In this document: piece after piece, positions 1 to 9,726 of the stretch
How the letters are laid out: the number at the start of each line of letters is the position of its first letter
Position numbering within the stretch: position 1 is the stretch's first letter
Origin: Staphylococcus shinii
GTDB taxonomy: Bacteria > Bacillota > Bacilli > Staphylococcales > Staphylococcaceae
DNA: 64,000 nucleotides
Reading direction: 5' to 3'
Assembly (NCBI RefSeq): GCF_017583065.1
Contig: NZ_JAGEVL010000001.1
Span: 496,001 to 560,000, forward strand
Position numbers and translations under genes: made by a program
The notes under the pieces: model-generated
The model's input: only the letters and a program-made list of their open reading frames with translations
Told to the model about the DNA's origin: nothing
Database searches by the model: none

Positions 1-1125
1 AATTGAAACAATAATATAATAGATATAGTGGTTTGGATCATATAATCCATCATAAATAATTGTTAAATTATTCAAAAAGAATACTAGACTCGTAAATAGC
101 AATAAAAGTGCCATAGCAAAAGATGGTATACGTGCAATGATGTCCTTTTGATATGAGCCTAACAAAGACGTCATATCTTTTACTGGCACTAATATACGTG
201 AACCTTCCCAGTAACGTTTGGCGGTACTACGGAATTCAAATGTAGATAAAATCAGTGCAATAAGCACAGGAAATAAATAATAAGCAAAACGATAAAGTAA
301 TAAACCTAATACGATTGCTTCCTCATCAATATTTAATGCCTTCAAACCTAACAGTACAACTAAATCAAATGTACCAAATCCACCAGGAATAAAACTGATT
401 AATCCCGATAATGCCGCTAGAATAAAAATCCCCATAAAAGTAGCAAAAGGTATTTGAACACCCACAATAGCCATTGCCATGTATAACACTAATGCTGCAA
501 CAAACCATTCAACACCTGAAACAATTGTGCAATATACACCGAGCAATCTATGTGTTTTTTGTACAGGTTTTAATATAGTAAACACAACAAACATAGGTAA
601 AAACAATGCTACCACATACATTAACCATTTAATCCATGGGTACGGTGTAAAAATATGTGAAATATCAAAGACATGAATAACTACTAATATGGAAAGTAAA
701 CTCAAACCAGTTAACATTGAAACCAAAACAATAGAAATGGTATGTAGCAAAGCTTTTTTATCATCGGTTGTATTTTTATAAAATAAGAAACGTACACTCG
801 CTCCTATAAATCCACCAAAGCCGACAACAGCATTCAAAGCATTGACTGTATAACCAATTCTAATCGTTTTAGGCAAACCAATTTTTAGCTTTAATGTTTT
901 AGCTAAGATTACATCATACATTGAAAGCACTATAATAGACGCCCCACCACTAAGGAACAGCGCTACAAGCCAAAATCGGTTTATTTTACTAAAGGATTTT
1001 ATTGTTTCTTTAAGATTAATATGTGAGAGCTCTTTGTACAAAGTAATCACTACAATGGTAAATAACGTTAACGCAAATGCAATTTTTAATAAAGAAAATA
1101 ATTTACTTCTCAGTTCTTTTGACAT
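1..1125 (-). CDS. mprF: MprF, phosphatidylglycerol flippase/lysyltransferase (N-terminal part, cut by window edge)
   Basis: This is the N-terminal 375 residues of MprF, which adds lysine to phosphatidylglycerol and flips the product to the outer leaflet, giving resistance to cationic peptides and daptomycin. The translation begins [17 protein letters not shown] and is almost entirely membrane segments of the flippase domain, including the conserved stretch [12 protein letters not shown] and, near residues 255-265, [11 protein letters not shown]. The cytosolic lysyl-transferase domain, which normally extends the protein to about 840 residues, lies beyond base 1. The frame is open to the first base. 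The start at 1125 has only a weak purine-rich site (GTGAAAAG) before it. Confidence in the family is high; nothing can be said about the missing C-terminus. Confidence 0.93.
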   Translation of the reverse strand, partial: MSKELRSKLFSLLKIAFALTLFTIVVITLYKELSHINLKETIKSFSKINRFWLVALFLSGGASIIVLSMYDVILAKTLKLKIGLPKTIRIGYTVNALNAVVGFGGFIGASVRFLFYKNTTDDKKALLHTISIVLVSMLTGLSLLSILVVIHVFDISHIFTPYPWIKWLMYVVALFLPMFVVFTILKPVQKTHRLLGVYCTIVSGVEWFVAALVLYMAMAIVGVQIPFATFMGIFILAALSGLISFIPGGFGTFDLVVLLGLKALNIDEEAIVLGLLLYRFAYYLFPVLIALILSTFEFRSTAKRYWEGSRILVPVKDMTSLLGSYQKDIIARIPSFAMALLLLFTSLVFFLNNLTIIYDGLYDPNHYIYYIIVSI

Positions 1126-1384
1126 CTTTTCACTTCGCTTTTAATAATCTAATCATTCCATAAAAATATAGCACAAGAACAAAACATAATAAATAATTTT
1201 TTTAATAATAATAACTAACAAAACTGTTAGACGTACTATTAGGTGTACTACTTGATTTTTACTGTAATAAATTAAACTCTAATAAATAAAATGAAATTTT
1301 TAATAATATAGTATTGCAGTACATAACTTGTATATATTGCAATAAGCTAACTCAGTATATTAGTAATATATAAATAAACGATTA

Positions 1385-1435
1385 AAGGGCGAGACAGAAA
1401 CCATATTTAAAAATTGATTTCATCGTCTCGCCCTT
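1385..1435 (-). terminator. Inverted repeat / weak terminator after the AI-2E-type permease gene
   Basis: An 11-bp perfect stem (AAGGGCGAGAC with GTCTCGCCCTT) encloses a 29-base loop, with only three T residues following on the minus strand. It is the only structured element in the 452-base gap between mprF and the permease gene; the rest of the gap is AT-rich with no coding signal. Confidence 0.5.
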
Positions 1436-1577
1436 GATAGTTTTTATAATTGTAATCTATAAATGTTTATCACTTTGTAATTTAGTCGCACCGCTTCAGT
1501 TTGAACATTTAATGATATAAATGCGAAATAAAAATAGCATTTATTTTCAAAAAACAATGAACAAAACTTACAGTGGT

Positions 1578-2804
1578 TTAACGAATTTCTTCGTCTGTAG
1601 TAATTTCATATTCTCCAGCGTCTTCACCATAATACTTATTGTATCTACGTTTAAACATAGCGTATAAATGTGAAACCAACACTTTTAATATAGCATAAGC
1701 TGGGATACCTAAAATCACACCTACAATACCTAATAAGTTACCTGCACTTAATAAGATGAAAATAATTGTTAATGGGTGTATTTTAAGTGTTTTACCCATG
1801 ACATTAGGTGAAATTAGATGTCCTTCTATAAACTGAACAGCGGTCCAAACTACAATCAATTTCAATAGCATAATTGGGGAAGTGATTAACGCAATGATTA
1901 TTGCTGGTGATATCGCAATTGTAGGTCCTATGTATGGCACTACACTTGTAACAGCAGCAATTGATGCTAAAATCAAACTATAATCTAACCCGATAATGCT
2001 ATAACCTATAAATAATAAAATACCAATACAAAATGAAACGATGATTTGACCTTGAATATAAGAACCAACTTGAACACTCATTTTGTCTAGTAAATCATGA
2101 TAATCTTTTCTAAATTTAGGTGGCATTAATTTTGTAGAAAACTCTTTGAAACGATGACCATCTTTTAACATAAAGAATAACACAAATGGTGTCGTTGCAA
2201 TTACTACACCAACATTTACAATCGCCTCAGCAAAATTCTTAATCTTTGAACCAAATCCATTAAAGTAATCTGAAACCATAGATGGCAATTTGTTAGCCAG
2301 CGCATCTAATTGCTCTTGAATTTGACTGTAGAAATTCGATATCAATGAATACTTAGTAACGCTATCTATAAATTGATTGACCTTATCCACATATGACGGA
2401 AAATTATTACCAAAACTTCTAAATTGCGACCCTATGACAGGTATTAAAAGGTTAATAACAAGTGCTATTACACCTACAATCAATAGGAATAATATGATTA
2501 CGCCCCATACTCTAGAAATATTATACCGTTCCATTAAATTAACTAATGGGTTCAATAGATAATATAGAATAACTGAAACAATGATAGGTGCTACAATAGT
2601 ATTAAAAACGATAATGAATGGTTTGAAAATATAAGATACTTGATCAAATATAAATATAGCTATGCCTACTAATATTAAAATTAACAAACCAAAAAGTAAG
2701 TCTTTCCCACCTGCAAACTTCATGAAGCGAGTTTCAGGAAAACTAAGCTTTAATTTATCTTTACTTTTCTTCTTTTCTTGTTGTACATTGTCTTCATTCG
2801 ACAT
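1578..2804 (-). CDS. AI-2E family (PerM/YueF-like) membrane permease
   Basis: A polytopic membrane protein of about 408 residues with the layout of the AI-2E/PerM family: paired N-terminal helices, a long soluble loop (about residues 130-220), then four to five C-terminal helices containing VVPYIGPTIAISPA and the IEGHLISPNVMG motif typical of the family. Members have been linked to Na+/H+ antiport and autoinducer export, but the substrate here is unknown. A longer frame starts at 2816, but that ATG directly abuts its purine run; the ATG at 2804 follows GGTGAG by four bases and is preferred. It reads in the same direction as mprF with 450 bases between, so it probably is not in the same transcript. 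Confidence 0.85.
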   Translation of the reverse strand: MSNEDNVQQEKKKSKDKLKLSFPETRFMKFAGGKDLLFGLLILILVGIAIFIFDQVSYIFKPFIIVFNTIVAPIIVSVILYYLLNPLVNLMERYNISRVWGVIILFLLIVGVIALVINLLIPVIGSQFRSFGNNFPSYVDKVNQFIDSVTKYSLISNFYSQIQEQLDALANKLPSMVSDYFNGFGSKIKNFAEAIVNVGVVIATTPFVLFFMLKDGHRFKEFSTKLMPPKFRKDYHDLLDKMSVQVGSYIQGQIIVSFCIGILLFIGYSIIGLDYSLILASIAAVTSVVPYIGPTIAISPAIIIALITSPIMLLKLIVVWTAVQFIEGHLISPNVMGKTLKIHPLTIIFILLSAGNLLGIVGVILGIPAYAILKVLVSHLYAMFKRRYNKYYGEDAGEYEITTDEEIR

Positions 2805-3116
2805 ATAACTCACCATACCTTAAATTAATTCTTAAAAATAATAATTACTTATTAATATTATAAAAAGACGTACAAAACTCTATCACGAACAGCTTTAATA
2901 GTTTGTTGTACTATGCTTAATAATAACACATTCTTTAAATAACAATCATCTATTATACTAAATTATAATTGTCATAGCGCTTCTGCATGGATTATTCACT
3001 ATTCCTATATAATTAAACGCATTTTCCAAATATTTCTCAATAATTATTAAACCAACAGTAACATTGAATATAGGAAGGGCTATTGTCAAAAATGCCCTAA
3101 ATATATTATTTAATTC

Positions 3117-3144
3117 AAAAAAAGAGGGAGCCCTTATGGCCCCC
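3117..3144 (-). terminator. Intrinsic terminator of the acyltransferase gene
   Basis: On the minus strand GGGGGCC pairs with GGCTCCC (one G-U) around a five-base loop and is followed by T-C-T7. It lies just after the stop codon at 3170. The 353-base gap 2817-3169 holds nothing else except a small 5-bp hairpin near 3076-3097. Confidence 0.85.
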
Positions 3145-3169
3145 GTTAAATAATGTTTTATCATTAATT

Positions 3170-4261
3170 TTACGTCGTTACTTCATTACTAGTATCACTA
3201 TTACCTCGCAAATTAGCAGGAGTTTTATTAGCTTTCTTTTTCGGAATTGGCACAATATAATTACCAAATGGTAACTTACTAATTAAGTAAACGATGAATA
3301 CAGATACAGCCACCGCTGCTATAAATACCCCAACAAACTTACTTTGAGCATCAATATTTTCAACAATAGGTAAACGTTTCACAAATTGGATTGCTACATA
3401 ATGTACTAAATAAACTCCCATAGAGTAATTGCCTATTAACGTTAGCGTACGTAAAACAATTTTATTTTCTTTCACATATTCAAACATATAATTAAGAAAT
3501 ATAATAAAGAATGGGATATATATTATATTTGAAACATGTATAGAACTGTGTAAATTGTCTAAATCAATACTGATTAATAAATCAATAAATAATATGCCAA
3601 TAATAATAGAAAGTAACACTTTATATCTAAATATCAGTTCTTTTATTTCATTGTAAAATTTCGCATAAACAATACCTAAAATGAAAAAAGATATCCAATT
3701 CATAATAAAAAGCTTATCATTAACAAATCGTTCTAGTCCTCCGCCATCAATTGCAACAGGACCCATCATTATCCAAACTATATTAGCTATAGTTGCAACT
3801 ACGAATAAAGTAAGAATTGGCCACCCTTTTTTAAATTTGTGTACGAATGGAAATAAAAAGTAAAATTGGATTACAGTTAATATGAAATATAGATGGAAAT
3901 TTGCTTTACCGAATATAAAATAATTGATTAGTTTACCATCATCTTCTAAATTATGTAAAAAATAAGCCCTATATAACAAATAAAAAACTGTCCATATAAT
4001 ATATGGGATTAAGATTTTGCTAAATCTTGATTTTATAAAATAATTCAAGCTAAAGCCTCTATGAATAACAGAAATAGTTAATAAAAAAGCACTAACTACC
4101 GCGAAAATAGGCGTGCCTAACCTTGCAATTTGGTTTATATAACCTAACCCGTCTGATGTAAACGAGCCTCCTGAAAGTGAGATACTATTAACTGTATGAA
4201 TGGCAACAACAAGCATAGCCGCTACAGACCTAATTATAGGAATTTCATCATAGTATTTAAT
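3170..4261 (-). CDS. Integral-membrane acyltransferase family 3 protein (IcaC/OatA-like); start codon anomalous
   Basis: About 363 residues with roughly ten membrane helices and the acyltransferase-3 signature near the N-terminus (RSVAAMLVVAIHTVN), the fold used for O-acetylation of polysaccharides or peptidoglycan. The first ATG in frame is at 4216, but the conserved family N-terminus (RIKYYDEIPIIRSVAA) is encoded upstream of it in the same frame with no ATG, GTG or TTG; a TAA closes the frame just before. Either translation begins at ATT (4261), about 10 bases after AAAGGGG, or an ATG at 4271 is joined by a one-base slip in TTTT. I give the ATT position as the likely protein extent. A highly basic C-terminal tail follows the last helix. 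Substrate unknown. Confidence 0.78.
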   Translation of the reverse strand: MKYYDEIPIIRSVAAMLVVAIHTVNSISLSGGSFTSDGLGYINQIARLGTPIFAVVSAFLLTISVIHRGFSLNYFIKSRFSKILIPYIIWTVFYLLYRAYFLHNLEDDGKLINYFIFGKANFHLYFILTVIQFYFLFPFVHKFKKGWPILTLFVVATIANIVWIMMGPVAIDGGGLERFVNDKLFIMNWISFFILGIVYAKFYNEIKELIFRYKVLLSIIIGILFIDLLISIDLDNLHSSIHVSNIIYIPFFIIFLNYMFEYVKENKIVLRTLTLIGNYSMGVYLVHYVAIQFVKRLPIVENIDAQSKFVGVFIAAVAVSVFIVYLISKLPFGNYIVPIPKKKANKTPANLRGNSDTSNEVTT

Positions 4262-4483
4262 ACGAAAACATCCCCTTTAAACATAACAACTTGAAAACTA
4301 ATTTTATGATTTTTAATTATTATAGTAAAGCGAATTTGTATTTATAAATAAAAATATAATACTTTCATTACGTACTATTAAAAAACTTAACATTAAATTT
4401 ATAAAATAATACTAATTACACATTTATTTTTTTACAAAAACGCAATTTTGCCTTAAGGAAAATTCTAAATTAATTATTATTAG

Positions 4484-4522
4484 AAAAAAATACGACAGCA
4501 CCATAATATAGTGTTGTCGTAT
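4484..4522 (-). terminator. Terminator after glcT
   Basis: A 12-bp stem (ATACGACA.CAC with GTG.TGTCGTAT, one mismatch) around a nine-base loop is followed on the minus strand by seven T residues. The rest of the 4262-4639 gap is AT-rich and empty. Confidence 0.8.
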
Positions 4523-4639
4523 CTTTCATTCTGAAATTATCCCAAGCTAGCATTTTTATATAGGCCTATATTTAAAGTACATTTGACGACCTGACTTCAT
4601 TTTTTATATTTTCTGAATAGCAAACACTAGCTATAAACT

Positions 4640-5503
4640 TTAAACATTAGTTTCGTTAGTATGGTCGGCATCAATCATAAAATGGTAGACATGCAAAGTT
4701 AAATAAATAACTTCAGCCTCATATATTTTAATGCCCAATTCCTGTTGCAACATTTTCATTATTTTCAAAGCGATATTGAAACATAAAGGATACTGAGTTT
4801 TCAATAACTCTTCAAAAGCATTTGTTTTCTGCAAATTTTCACCAGTTCTCAATCTTTTAATTAAAAATTGAATATGTCTAATAAAGCGTTGGTACTGGAC
4901 TGTGTCTTTTTCTATCTCTTGTTTTAAATCATGTTCTAAAATAAATATACTTTTATTAATCAAACGATTAATCAGTTCCATTTCACGTATAGATAAAGTT
5001 TCTGTATTAGAAGCTATATGTAACGCTATAAAACCTATTTCATCTTCTGGAAAATTCACATCTAATACATGGTTTAAACGATCGATTACTTTCTCAGCGA
5101 TACCATATGCCTCAGTATATAATTGCTTTGTCTCTACAACAAAAGGGTTATTTATTAATTGATTTTGTTTCAATCGATTATATGCAAATATAATATGATC
5201 TGTTAAAGATATGACCAATTTTTGATTATCTACCTTCATTACTGAATTCGTTATAATATTAACAGCTTCAATGACTGCTTGAATTAATGTGTCATCAGCT
5301 TGCTCAACCAGTGATTTATAATGATCTTGTTGAGACTTTTGGTCTAAAATATACGTTTTCTCAACTGTTTGATTTTCTTGCAAAGTCATGCCACTTTTTT
5401 TATTAAAACCAATGCCCTTAGCAATGAGCACATATTCTTCTTGTGCCTTTTTACAGATAATAACATTATTATTTAAAACCTTAGTTATCAGGTAATCACT
5501 CAC
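4640..5503 (-). CDS. glcT: GlcT-like transcription antiterminator (BglG/LicT family, CAT-PRD-PRD)
   Basis: An RNA-binding antiterminator of about 287 residues. The N-terminal ~55 residues form the CAT domain that binds a RAT hairpin (KVLNNNVIIC, GKGIGFNKKSG); two PRD domains follow, each with paired histidines that the PTS phosphorylates (LTDHIIFAY and FIALHIASN in PRD1; FIRHIQFL and LTLHVYHF in PRD2). In staphylococci GlcT controls ptsG. A longer frame reaches 5554, but the GTG at 5503 lies eight bases after AAGGA and fits the family N-terminus; an ATG at 5512 abuts the same site. The target ptsG is not in this window. It reads with alsT upstream but a terminator separates them. Confidence 0.85.
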   Translation of the reverse strand: MSDYLITKVLNNNVIICKKAQEEYVLIAKGIGFNKKSGMTLQENQTVEKTYILDQKSQQDHYKSLVEQADDTLIQAVIEAVNIITNSVMKVDNQKLVISLTDHIIFAYNRLKQNQLINNPFVVETKQLYTEAYGIAEKVIDRLNHVLDVNFPEDEIGFIALHIASNTETLSIREMELINRLINKSIFILEHDLKQEIEKDTVQYQRFIRHIQFLIKRLRTGENLQKTNAFEELLKTQYPLCFNIALKIMKMLQQELGIKIYEAEVIYLTLHVYHFMIDADHTNETNV

Positions 5504-5571
5504 ATGAATCATCCTTCTTTTTCTGTCATTCAATATTATATAGTGGATTTTCAAAAATTGAAAGACATAAA

Positions 5572-5618
5572 AGAGCCTTTCAAATTCCCACTAATAAGTG
5601 ATCTATTTGAAAGGCTCT
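5572..5618 (-). terminator. Terminator after alsT
   Basis: A perfect 14-bp stem (AGAGCCTTTCAAAT with its complement) around a 19-base loop, followed on the minus strand by TTTTA. Confidence 0.85.
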
Positions 5619-5643
5619 ATATGTTAATATGAATAATATTTAA

Positions 5644-7086
5644 TTATTTTTTCATGCCCCAACTTTCAATACCAAACAAATTAATTTCTAATTCTTCAGG
5701 TTTGAAAACAGGTTTTTTACCAGCTCTACGTTGACGTTGGTAATCGTTCATAACGGCAAAAGCAATATTCGATAATCCTATAATCGCCACTAAGTTAACA
5801 ATTGCCATTAAGCCCATAAATACATCGGCAGTACTCCAAACAGTTTCAGTTTTAATTACTGAACCAACAAATACTAGTACAACAACTAAACATCTAAATA
5901 TAAATAATATAGTTTTATTTTTAGATAAAAATTCAATATTAGATTGACCGTAGTAATAATTACCTACTACAGATGAAAATGCAAACAATGTGATAGCGAT
6001 TGTTAAGAATATACCGCCTCCACTACCCAAATGTTCATTTAGAGCAGATTGTGTAACCGCAACACCTTGTGCTGCATTGTCTCCAAATTCTAAACCTGTG
6101 TATAGTAAAATCATGATTGCTGTAGAAGTACAAACTAACATTGTATCAAAGAATACGCCTAACGATTGAATTAAACCTTGCTTCACTGGGTGTGGCGCAG
6201 CAGCTGTCGCAGCAGCATTAGGTGCTGACCCCATACCAGCTTCGTTTGAGAACAAGCCACGTTTTACACCTTGAAGGATTGCTGCTCCAACTGCACCACC
6301 AGTTGCTTGCTCAAATCCAAACGCACTTTTAACGATAGTTGTTATCATTGGTATAATTTGGTCATAATTAAATACCAATATCACAACAACTAAACCAATA
6401 TAAATAATTGCCATAAATGGTACGATTATTGAAGATAATTTAGCGATACTACGCACACCACCAAAAATAATAGCAGCCGTAACAATTGCTAAAATAATAC
6501 CAGTTACAATTGGACTTACATTATATTGCGTCTTTAAAGATTCTGCAATTGTGTTTGACTGAACTGTATTAAACACAAATGCAAATGTAACTGTGATTAG
6601 CACAGCAAAGACAACACCTAGCCATTTTTGATTTAAACCTTTAGTTATGTAATACGCTGGGCCTCCACGGTAGCCACCGTCCTCATCAGGAACTTTATAC
6701 ACTTGAGCTAAAGTTGCTTCTATAAAAGCACTAGCAGCACCGATAAAAGCAATAATCCACATCCAAAATACCGCTCCTGGGCCACCAAGTACAATTGCAG
6801 TTGCAACCCCCGCAATATTACCAGTTCCAACACGAGATCCAGCACTAATTGCAAATGCTTGGAATGGTGAAATCCCTTTCTTACCATTATCTAAAGTTTC
6901 AGGTTTCTCACCAATTGCACGAAACATTTCTGGAATCCATCTTAATTGAACAAATTTTGAGCCAATTGTAAAAAATATACCGGCTGTTATTAACAATCCA
7001 ATTAAATACTGCGACCAGATTAAATCATTCCCGACTTGAACAAATGTTTTGAACCAATCTGGAATTAAACTATCAAAATCTCTCAA
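5644..7086 (-). CDS. alsT: Sodium:alanine/glycine symporter (AGCS family)
   Basis: A 480-residue, roughly eleven-helix Na+-coupled amino-acid carrier of the AGCS family. Visible family blocks include FQAFAISAGSRVGTGNIAGVATA near residue 65, GGPAYYITKGL near 145, and RGLFSNEAGMGSAPNAAATA near 285, which line the substrate and sodium sites. It most likely takes up alanine or glycine. The frame can start at ATG 7101, but the sequence there (ATGAGAGGG) is itself the ribosome site; TTG at 7086, seven bases after AGAGGG, is the better start. It has its own terminator, so it is probably monocistronic. Confidence 0.9.
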   Translation of the reverse strand: MRDFDSLIPDWFKTFVQVGNDLIWSQYLIGLLITAGIFFTIGSKFVQLRWIPEMFRAIGEKPETLDNGKKGISPFQAFAISAGSRVGTGNIAGVATAIVLGGPGAVFWMWIIAFIGAASAFIEATLAQVYKVPDEDGGYRGGPAYYITKGLNQKWLGVVFAVLITVTFAFVFNTVQSNTIAESLKTQYNVSPIVTGIILAIVTAAIIFGGVRSIAKLSSIIVPFMAIIYIGLVVVILVFNYDQIIPMITTIVKSAFGFEQATGGAVGAAILQGVKRGLFSNEAGMGSAPNAAATAAAPHPVKQGLIQSLGVFFDTMLVCTSTAIMILLYTGLEFGDNAAQGVAVTQSALNEHLGSGGGIFLTIAITLFAFSSVVGNYYYGQSNIEFLSKNKTILFIFRCLVVVLVFVGSVIKTETVWSTADVFMGLMAIVNLVAIIGLSNIAFAVMNDYQRQRRAGKKPVFKPEELEINLFGIESWGMKK

Positions 7087-7150
7087 TTTAATCCCTCTCA
7101 TCTATGTATATTTAATTTCAAAATTAGAGCAAGAGATTTATAGCTATATT

Positions 7151-7180
7151 CATAGTAATACACCTTAAATTATTACTATG
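7151..7180. repeat. Short inverted repeat upstream of alsT
   Basis: CATAGTAAT and ATTACTATG (9-bp arms, 12-base spacer) about 65 bases upstream of the alsT start. No T-run on either side, so it could be an operator or mRNA hairpin rather than a terminator. Confidence 0.35.
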
Positions 7181-7323
7181 AGTTTAAGTGAAAAAATATG
7201 AATAACAATAACTAAACACATCTTTTCCTTACGCTATAAACCTCTTTTTTAATTATTTATTGCACCTAACTGGTATTTTATCACTATACAGTTGTATTTA
7301 CTAACAATTTTTTATAAGATATT

Positions 7324-9726
7324 TTATTTTACTTCTAAATCTTTTATTTCACCGAAATCGCTAGTATCTACGATAAAGCTACCATTTGTATATTGTTCTG
7401 ATAAGTGGATATCTTTTATTGAGCCAGTTTCTTGCTGTTTGTCAGAGTATATTGTATAAGTTTTTTGGTCTGGTTGAATGACTGCAGCGTCTATAATGCG
7501 GTGTGGCGCTTTCTTCAATTCTTTTAATAATGTAATACCACGTTGGGCACGTTTAGCTATTTGTAACACTTTAAAGCTGATGCGTTTTAAAGATCCACGT
7601 TGTGTCGCCATTAATATCGTATTATTTGAAGTTACAATATCTGTTAATACCGTATAATCTTCATCTTTTAAGTTAATAGATTTAACACCTGCAGCTCTCA
7701 AGCCTGTATCAGAAAGTTCATCACTATCGTAAGTAAGCGACATGCCTTTATTTGTTACCACAGTAATCAATTGCGGTTCTGATATACGCATAACACTTAT
7801 AATTTCATCATTATCTTTCAATTTCATGGAAACAAGTGGTTTATTATAGCGTGTTGTTTTGAACATGGATACGTTACTCTTTTTAATCATACCATTACGT
7901 GTCGCTAATATATAAAACGCTTCTGGTTTAAAATCACTTTCACAATAAGCGTTTATAACGTGCTCGCCTTCATCAAGTGGCACAATTTGAGAGACATGCT
8001 GCCCTAAATCTTTCCATTTTATATCAGCTAACTTATGAACTGGTATAAATAGATAGCGACCTTTATTTGTAAACACTAGCGCTGTATCTAAAGTGTTGGC
8101 TTCTTCATATTTCATAATCGAGTCGCCATCTTTAGTACCTACTTCGCCTACGCCACTTGCATTAAAACTACGTAATGAAGTTCGTTTAATATAACCATGT
8201 TTAGTAATACTCATAATCACAGTTTCACTAGGAACCATCACTTCTTTATCAATTTTAATCTCTGAAATCTCAGCTTCTATAGAGGATAGACGATTTTGTT
8301 TAAATCTGTTACGAATTTCGGTTAATTCCTCTTTAATTACATTTAATAATGCATCATGATTATCTAAAATATTTCTCAAACGCTCAATTAATGCTTTCAA
8401 TTCATCATGTTCTTGTTGTAACTGAACAATATCTGTATTCGTCAAACGATACAATTGTAATGTCACTATCGCTTCCGCTTGAGCTTCAGTAAAGTCATAT
8501 TCAGCTACCAAATTATCTTTAGCATCTTTTTTATTTTTTGAAGCTCTAATAAGTTTAATCACTTCGTCTAATATAGATAAAGCTTTCATTAAACCTTCAA
8601 CGATGTGCATTCTACTCTCAGCATGGTCTAGTTCATAACGTGTACGTTTCGTTACAACATCAATTTGATGATTTAAATAACTATCTATAAATTGACGAAT
8701 ACCCATTAATACTGGTCGTCCTTCACTAATAGCAACCATGTTAAAGTTATATGAAACTTGTAAATCTGTATTTTTATAAAGGAAATTAGCTACGGCTTCA
8801 CTATTAATATCTTTTTTCAATTCGATTGCAATACGTAATCCTGTACGGTCAGTTTCGTCTCTAACTTCGACGATGCCATCAACCTTTTTATCAGCACGTA
8901 ATTCATCCATTTTTTTAACCAATGCACTCTTATTAACTTCATAAGGTACTTCTGTAACAATTAGTTGTTTTCTACCATTTCTTAATTCTTCAACCTCAAC
9001 CTTCGAACGAACTACGATCTTCCCTTTACCTGATTCATAAGCTTTCTTAATACCATCCACACCTTGGATAATACCGCCTGTTGGAAAGTCAGGGCCTTTG
9101 ACATATTTCATCAATTGATTCACTGTTATGTCCGGGTTATCAATAAATTTAAGTGTTGCTTGAATCACTTCTCCTAGGTTATGTGGTGGAATATCTGTAG
9201 CATAACCAGCAGAAATCCCAGTACTACCATTTATCAATAAATTAGGAAGTCTTGCAGGCAAGACCATCGGTTCCATTGTCGTATCGTCATAGTTTGGCAT
9301 AAATGGCACAGTTTCTTTGTTAATATCTCTTAAAAGTTCTTCTGAGAGACGACTTAATTTTGCTTCAGTATAACGCATTGCAGCAGCTGGGTCATTATCG
9401 ATACTACCGTTATTACCTTGCATTTCTATAAGTACATGACGTAGTTTCCATCCTTGACTTAAACGCACCATCGCATCATATACAGACCTATCACCGTGTG
9501 GATGATACTGGCCTATAACATCACCGACAGTTTTAGCACTTTTACGAAAATTTTTGTCGTAAGTGTTACCGCTTGAATACATTGCATATAAAATACGTCT
9601 TTGAACAGGCTTGAGACCGTCACGAACGTCTGGCAATGCACGCTCTTGAATGATGTATTTACTATATCTACCAAAACGATCGCCAATAACATCTTCTAGC
9701 GATAAATCTTGAATTACTTCACTCAA
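7324..9726 (-). CDS. parC: DNA topoisomerase IV subunit A (Ser80Arg in the QRDR)
   Basis: The 800-residue catalytic subunit of topoisomerase IV, which decatenates daughter chromosomes. The active-site tyrosine is Y119 in [10 protein letters not shown]; the C-terminal half carries the beta-pinwheel repeats. The quinolone-resistance region reads [18 protein letters not shown]: residue 80 is Arg (codon AGG at 9489-9487) where susceptible staphylococci have Ser, and residue 84 is Asp, as in several coagulase-negative species. Substitution at Ser80 is an established fluoroquinolone-resistance change. The ATG overlaps the parE stop by four bases (ATGA), so the two are translationally coupled. No clear terminator is visible before alsT. 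Confidence 0.98.
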   Translation of the reverse strand: MSEVIQDLSLEDVIGDRFGRYSKYIIQERALPDVRDGLKPVQRRILYAMYSSGNTYDKNFRKSAKTVGDVIGQYHPHGDRSVYDAMVRLSQGWKLRHVLIEMQGNNGSIDNDPAAAMRYTEAKLSRLSEELLRDINKETVPFMPNYDDTTMEPMVLPARLPNLLINGSTGISAGYATDIPPHNLGEVIQATLKFIDNPDITVNQLMKYVKGPDFPTGGIIQGVDGIKKAYESGKGKIVVRSKVEVEELRNGRKQLIVTEVPYEVNKSALVKKMDELRADKKVDGIVEVRDETDRTGLRIAIELKKDINSEAVANFLYKNTDLQVSYNFNMVAISEGRPVLMGIRQFIDSYLNHQIDVVTKRTRYELDHAESRMHIVEGLMKALSILDEVIKLIRASKNKKDAKDNLVAEYDFTEAQAEAIVTLQLYRLTNTDIVQLQQEHDELKALIERLRNILDNHDALLNVIKEELTEIRNRFKQNRLSSIEAEISEIKIDKEVMVPSETVIMSITKHGYIKRTSLRSFNASGVGEVGTKDGDSIMKYEEANTLDTALVFTNKGRYLFIPVHKLADIKWKDLGQHVSQIVPLDEGEHVINAYCESDFKPEAFYILATRNGMIKKSNVSMFKTTRYNKPLVSMKLKDNDEIISVMRISEPQLITVVTNKGMSLTYDSDELSDTGLRAAGVKSINLKDEDYTVLTDIVTSNNTILMATQRGSLKRISFKVLQIAKRAQRGITLLKELKKAPHRIIDAAVIQPDQKTYTIYSDKQQETGSIKDIHLSEQYTNGSFIVDTSDFGEIKDLEVK

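Noticed and set aside
2958..3164. 68-codon frame on the minus strand
   Set aside because: It runs across the acyltransferase terminator, lacks a ribosome site and has no family resemblance.
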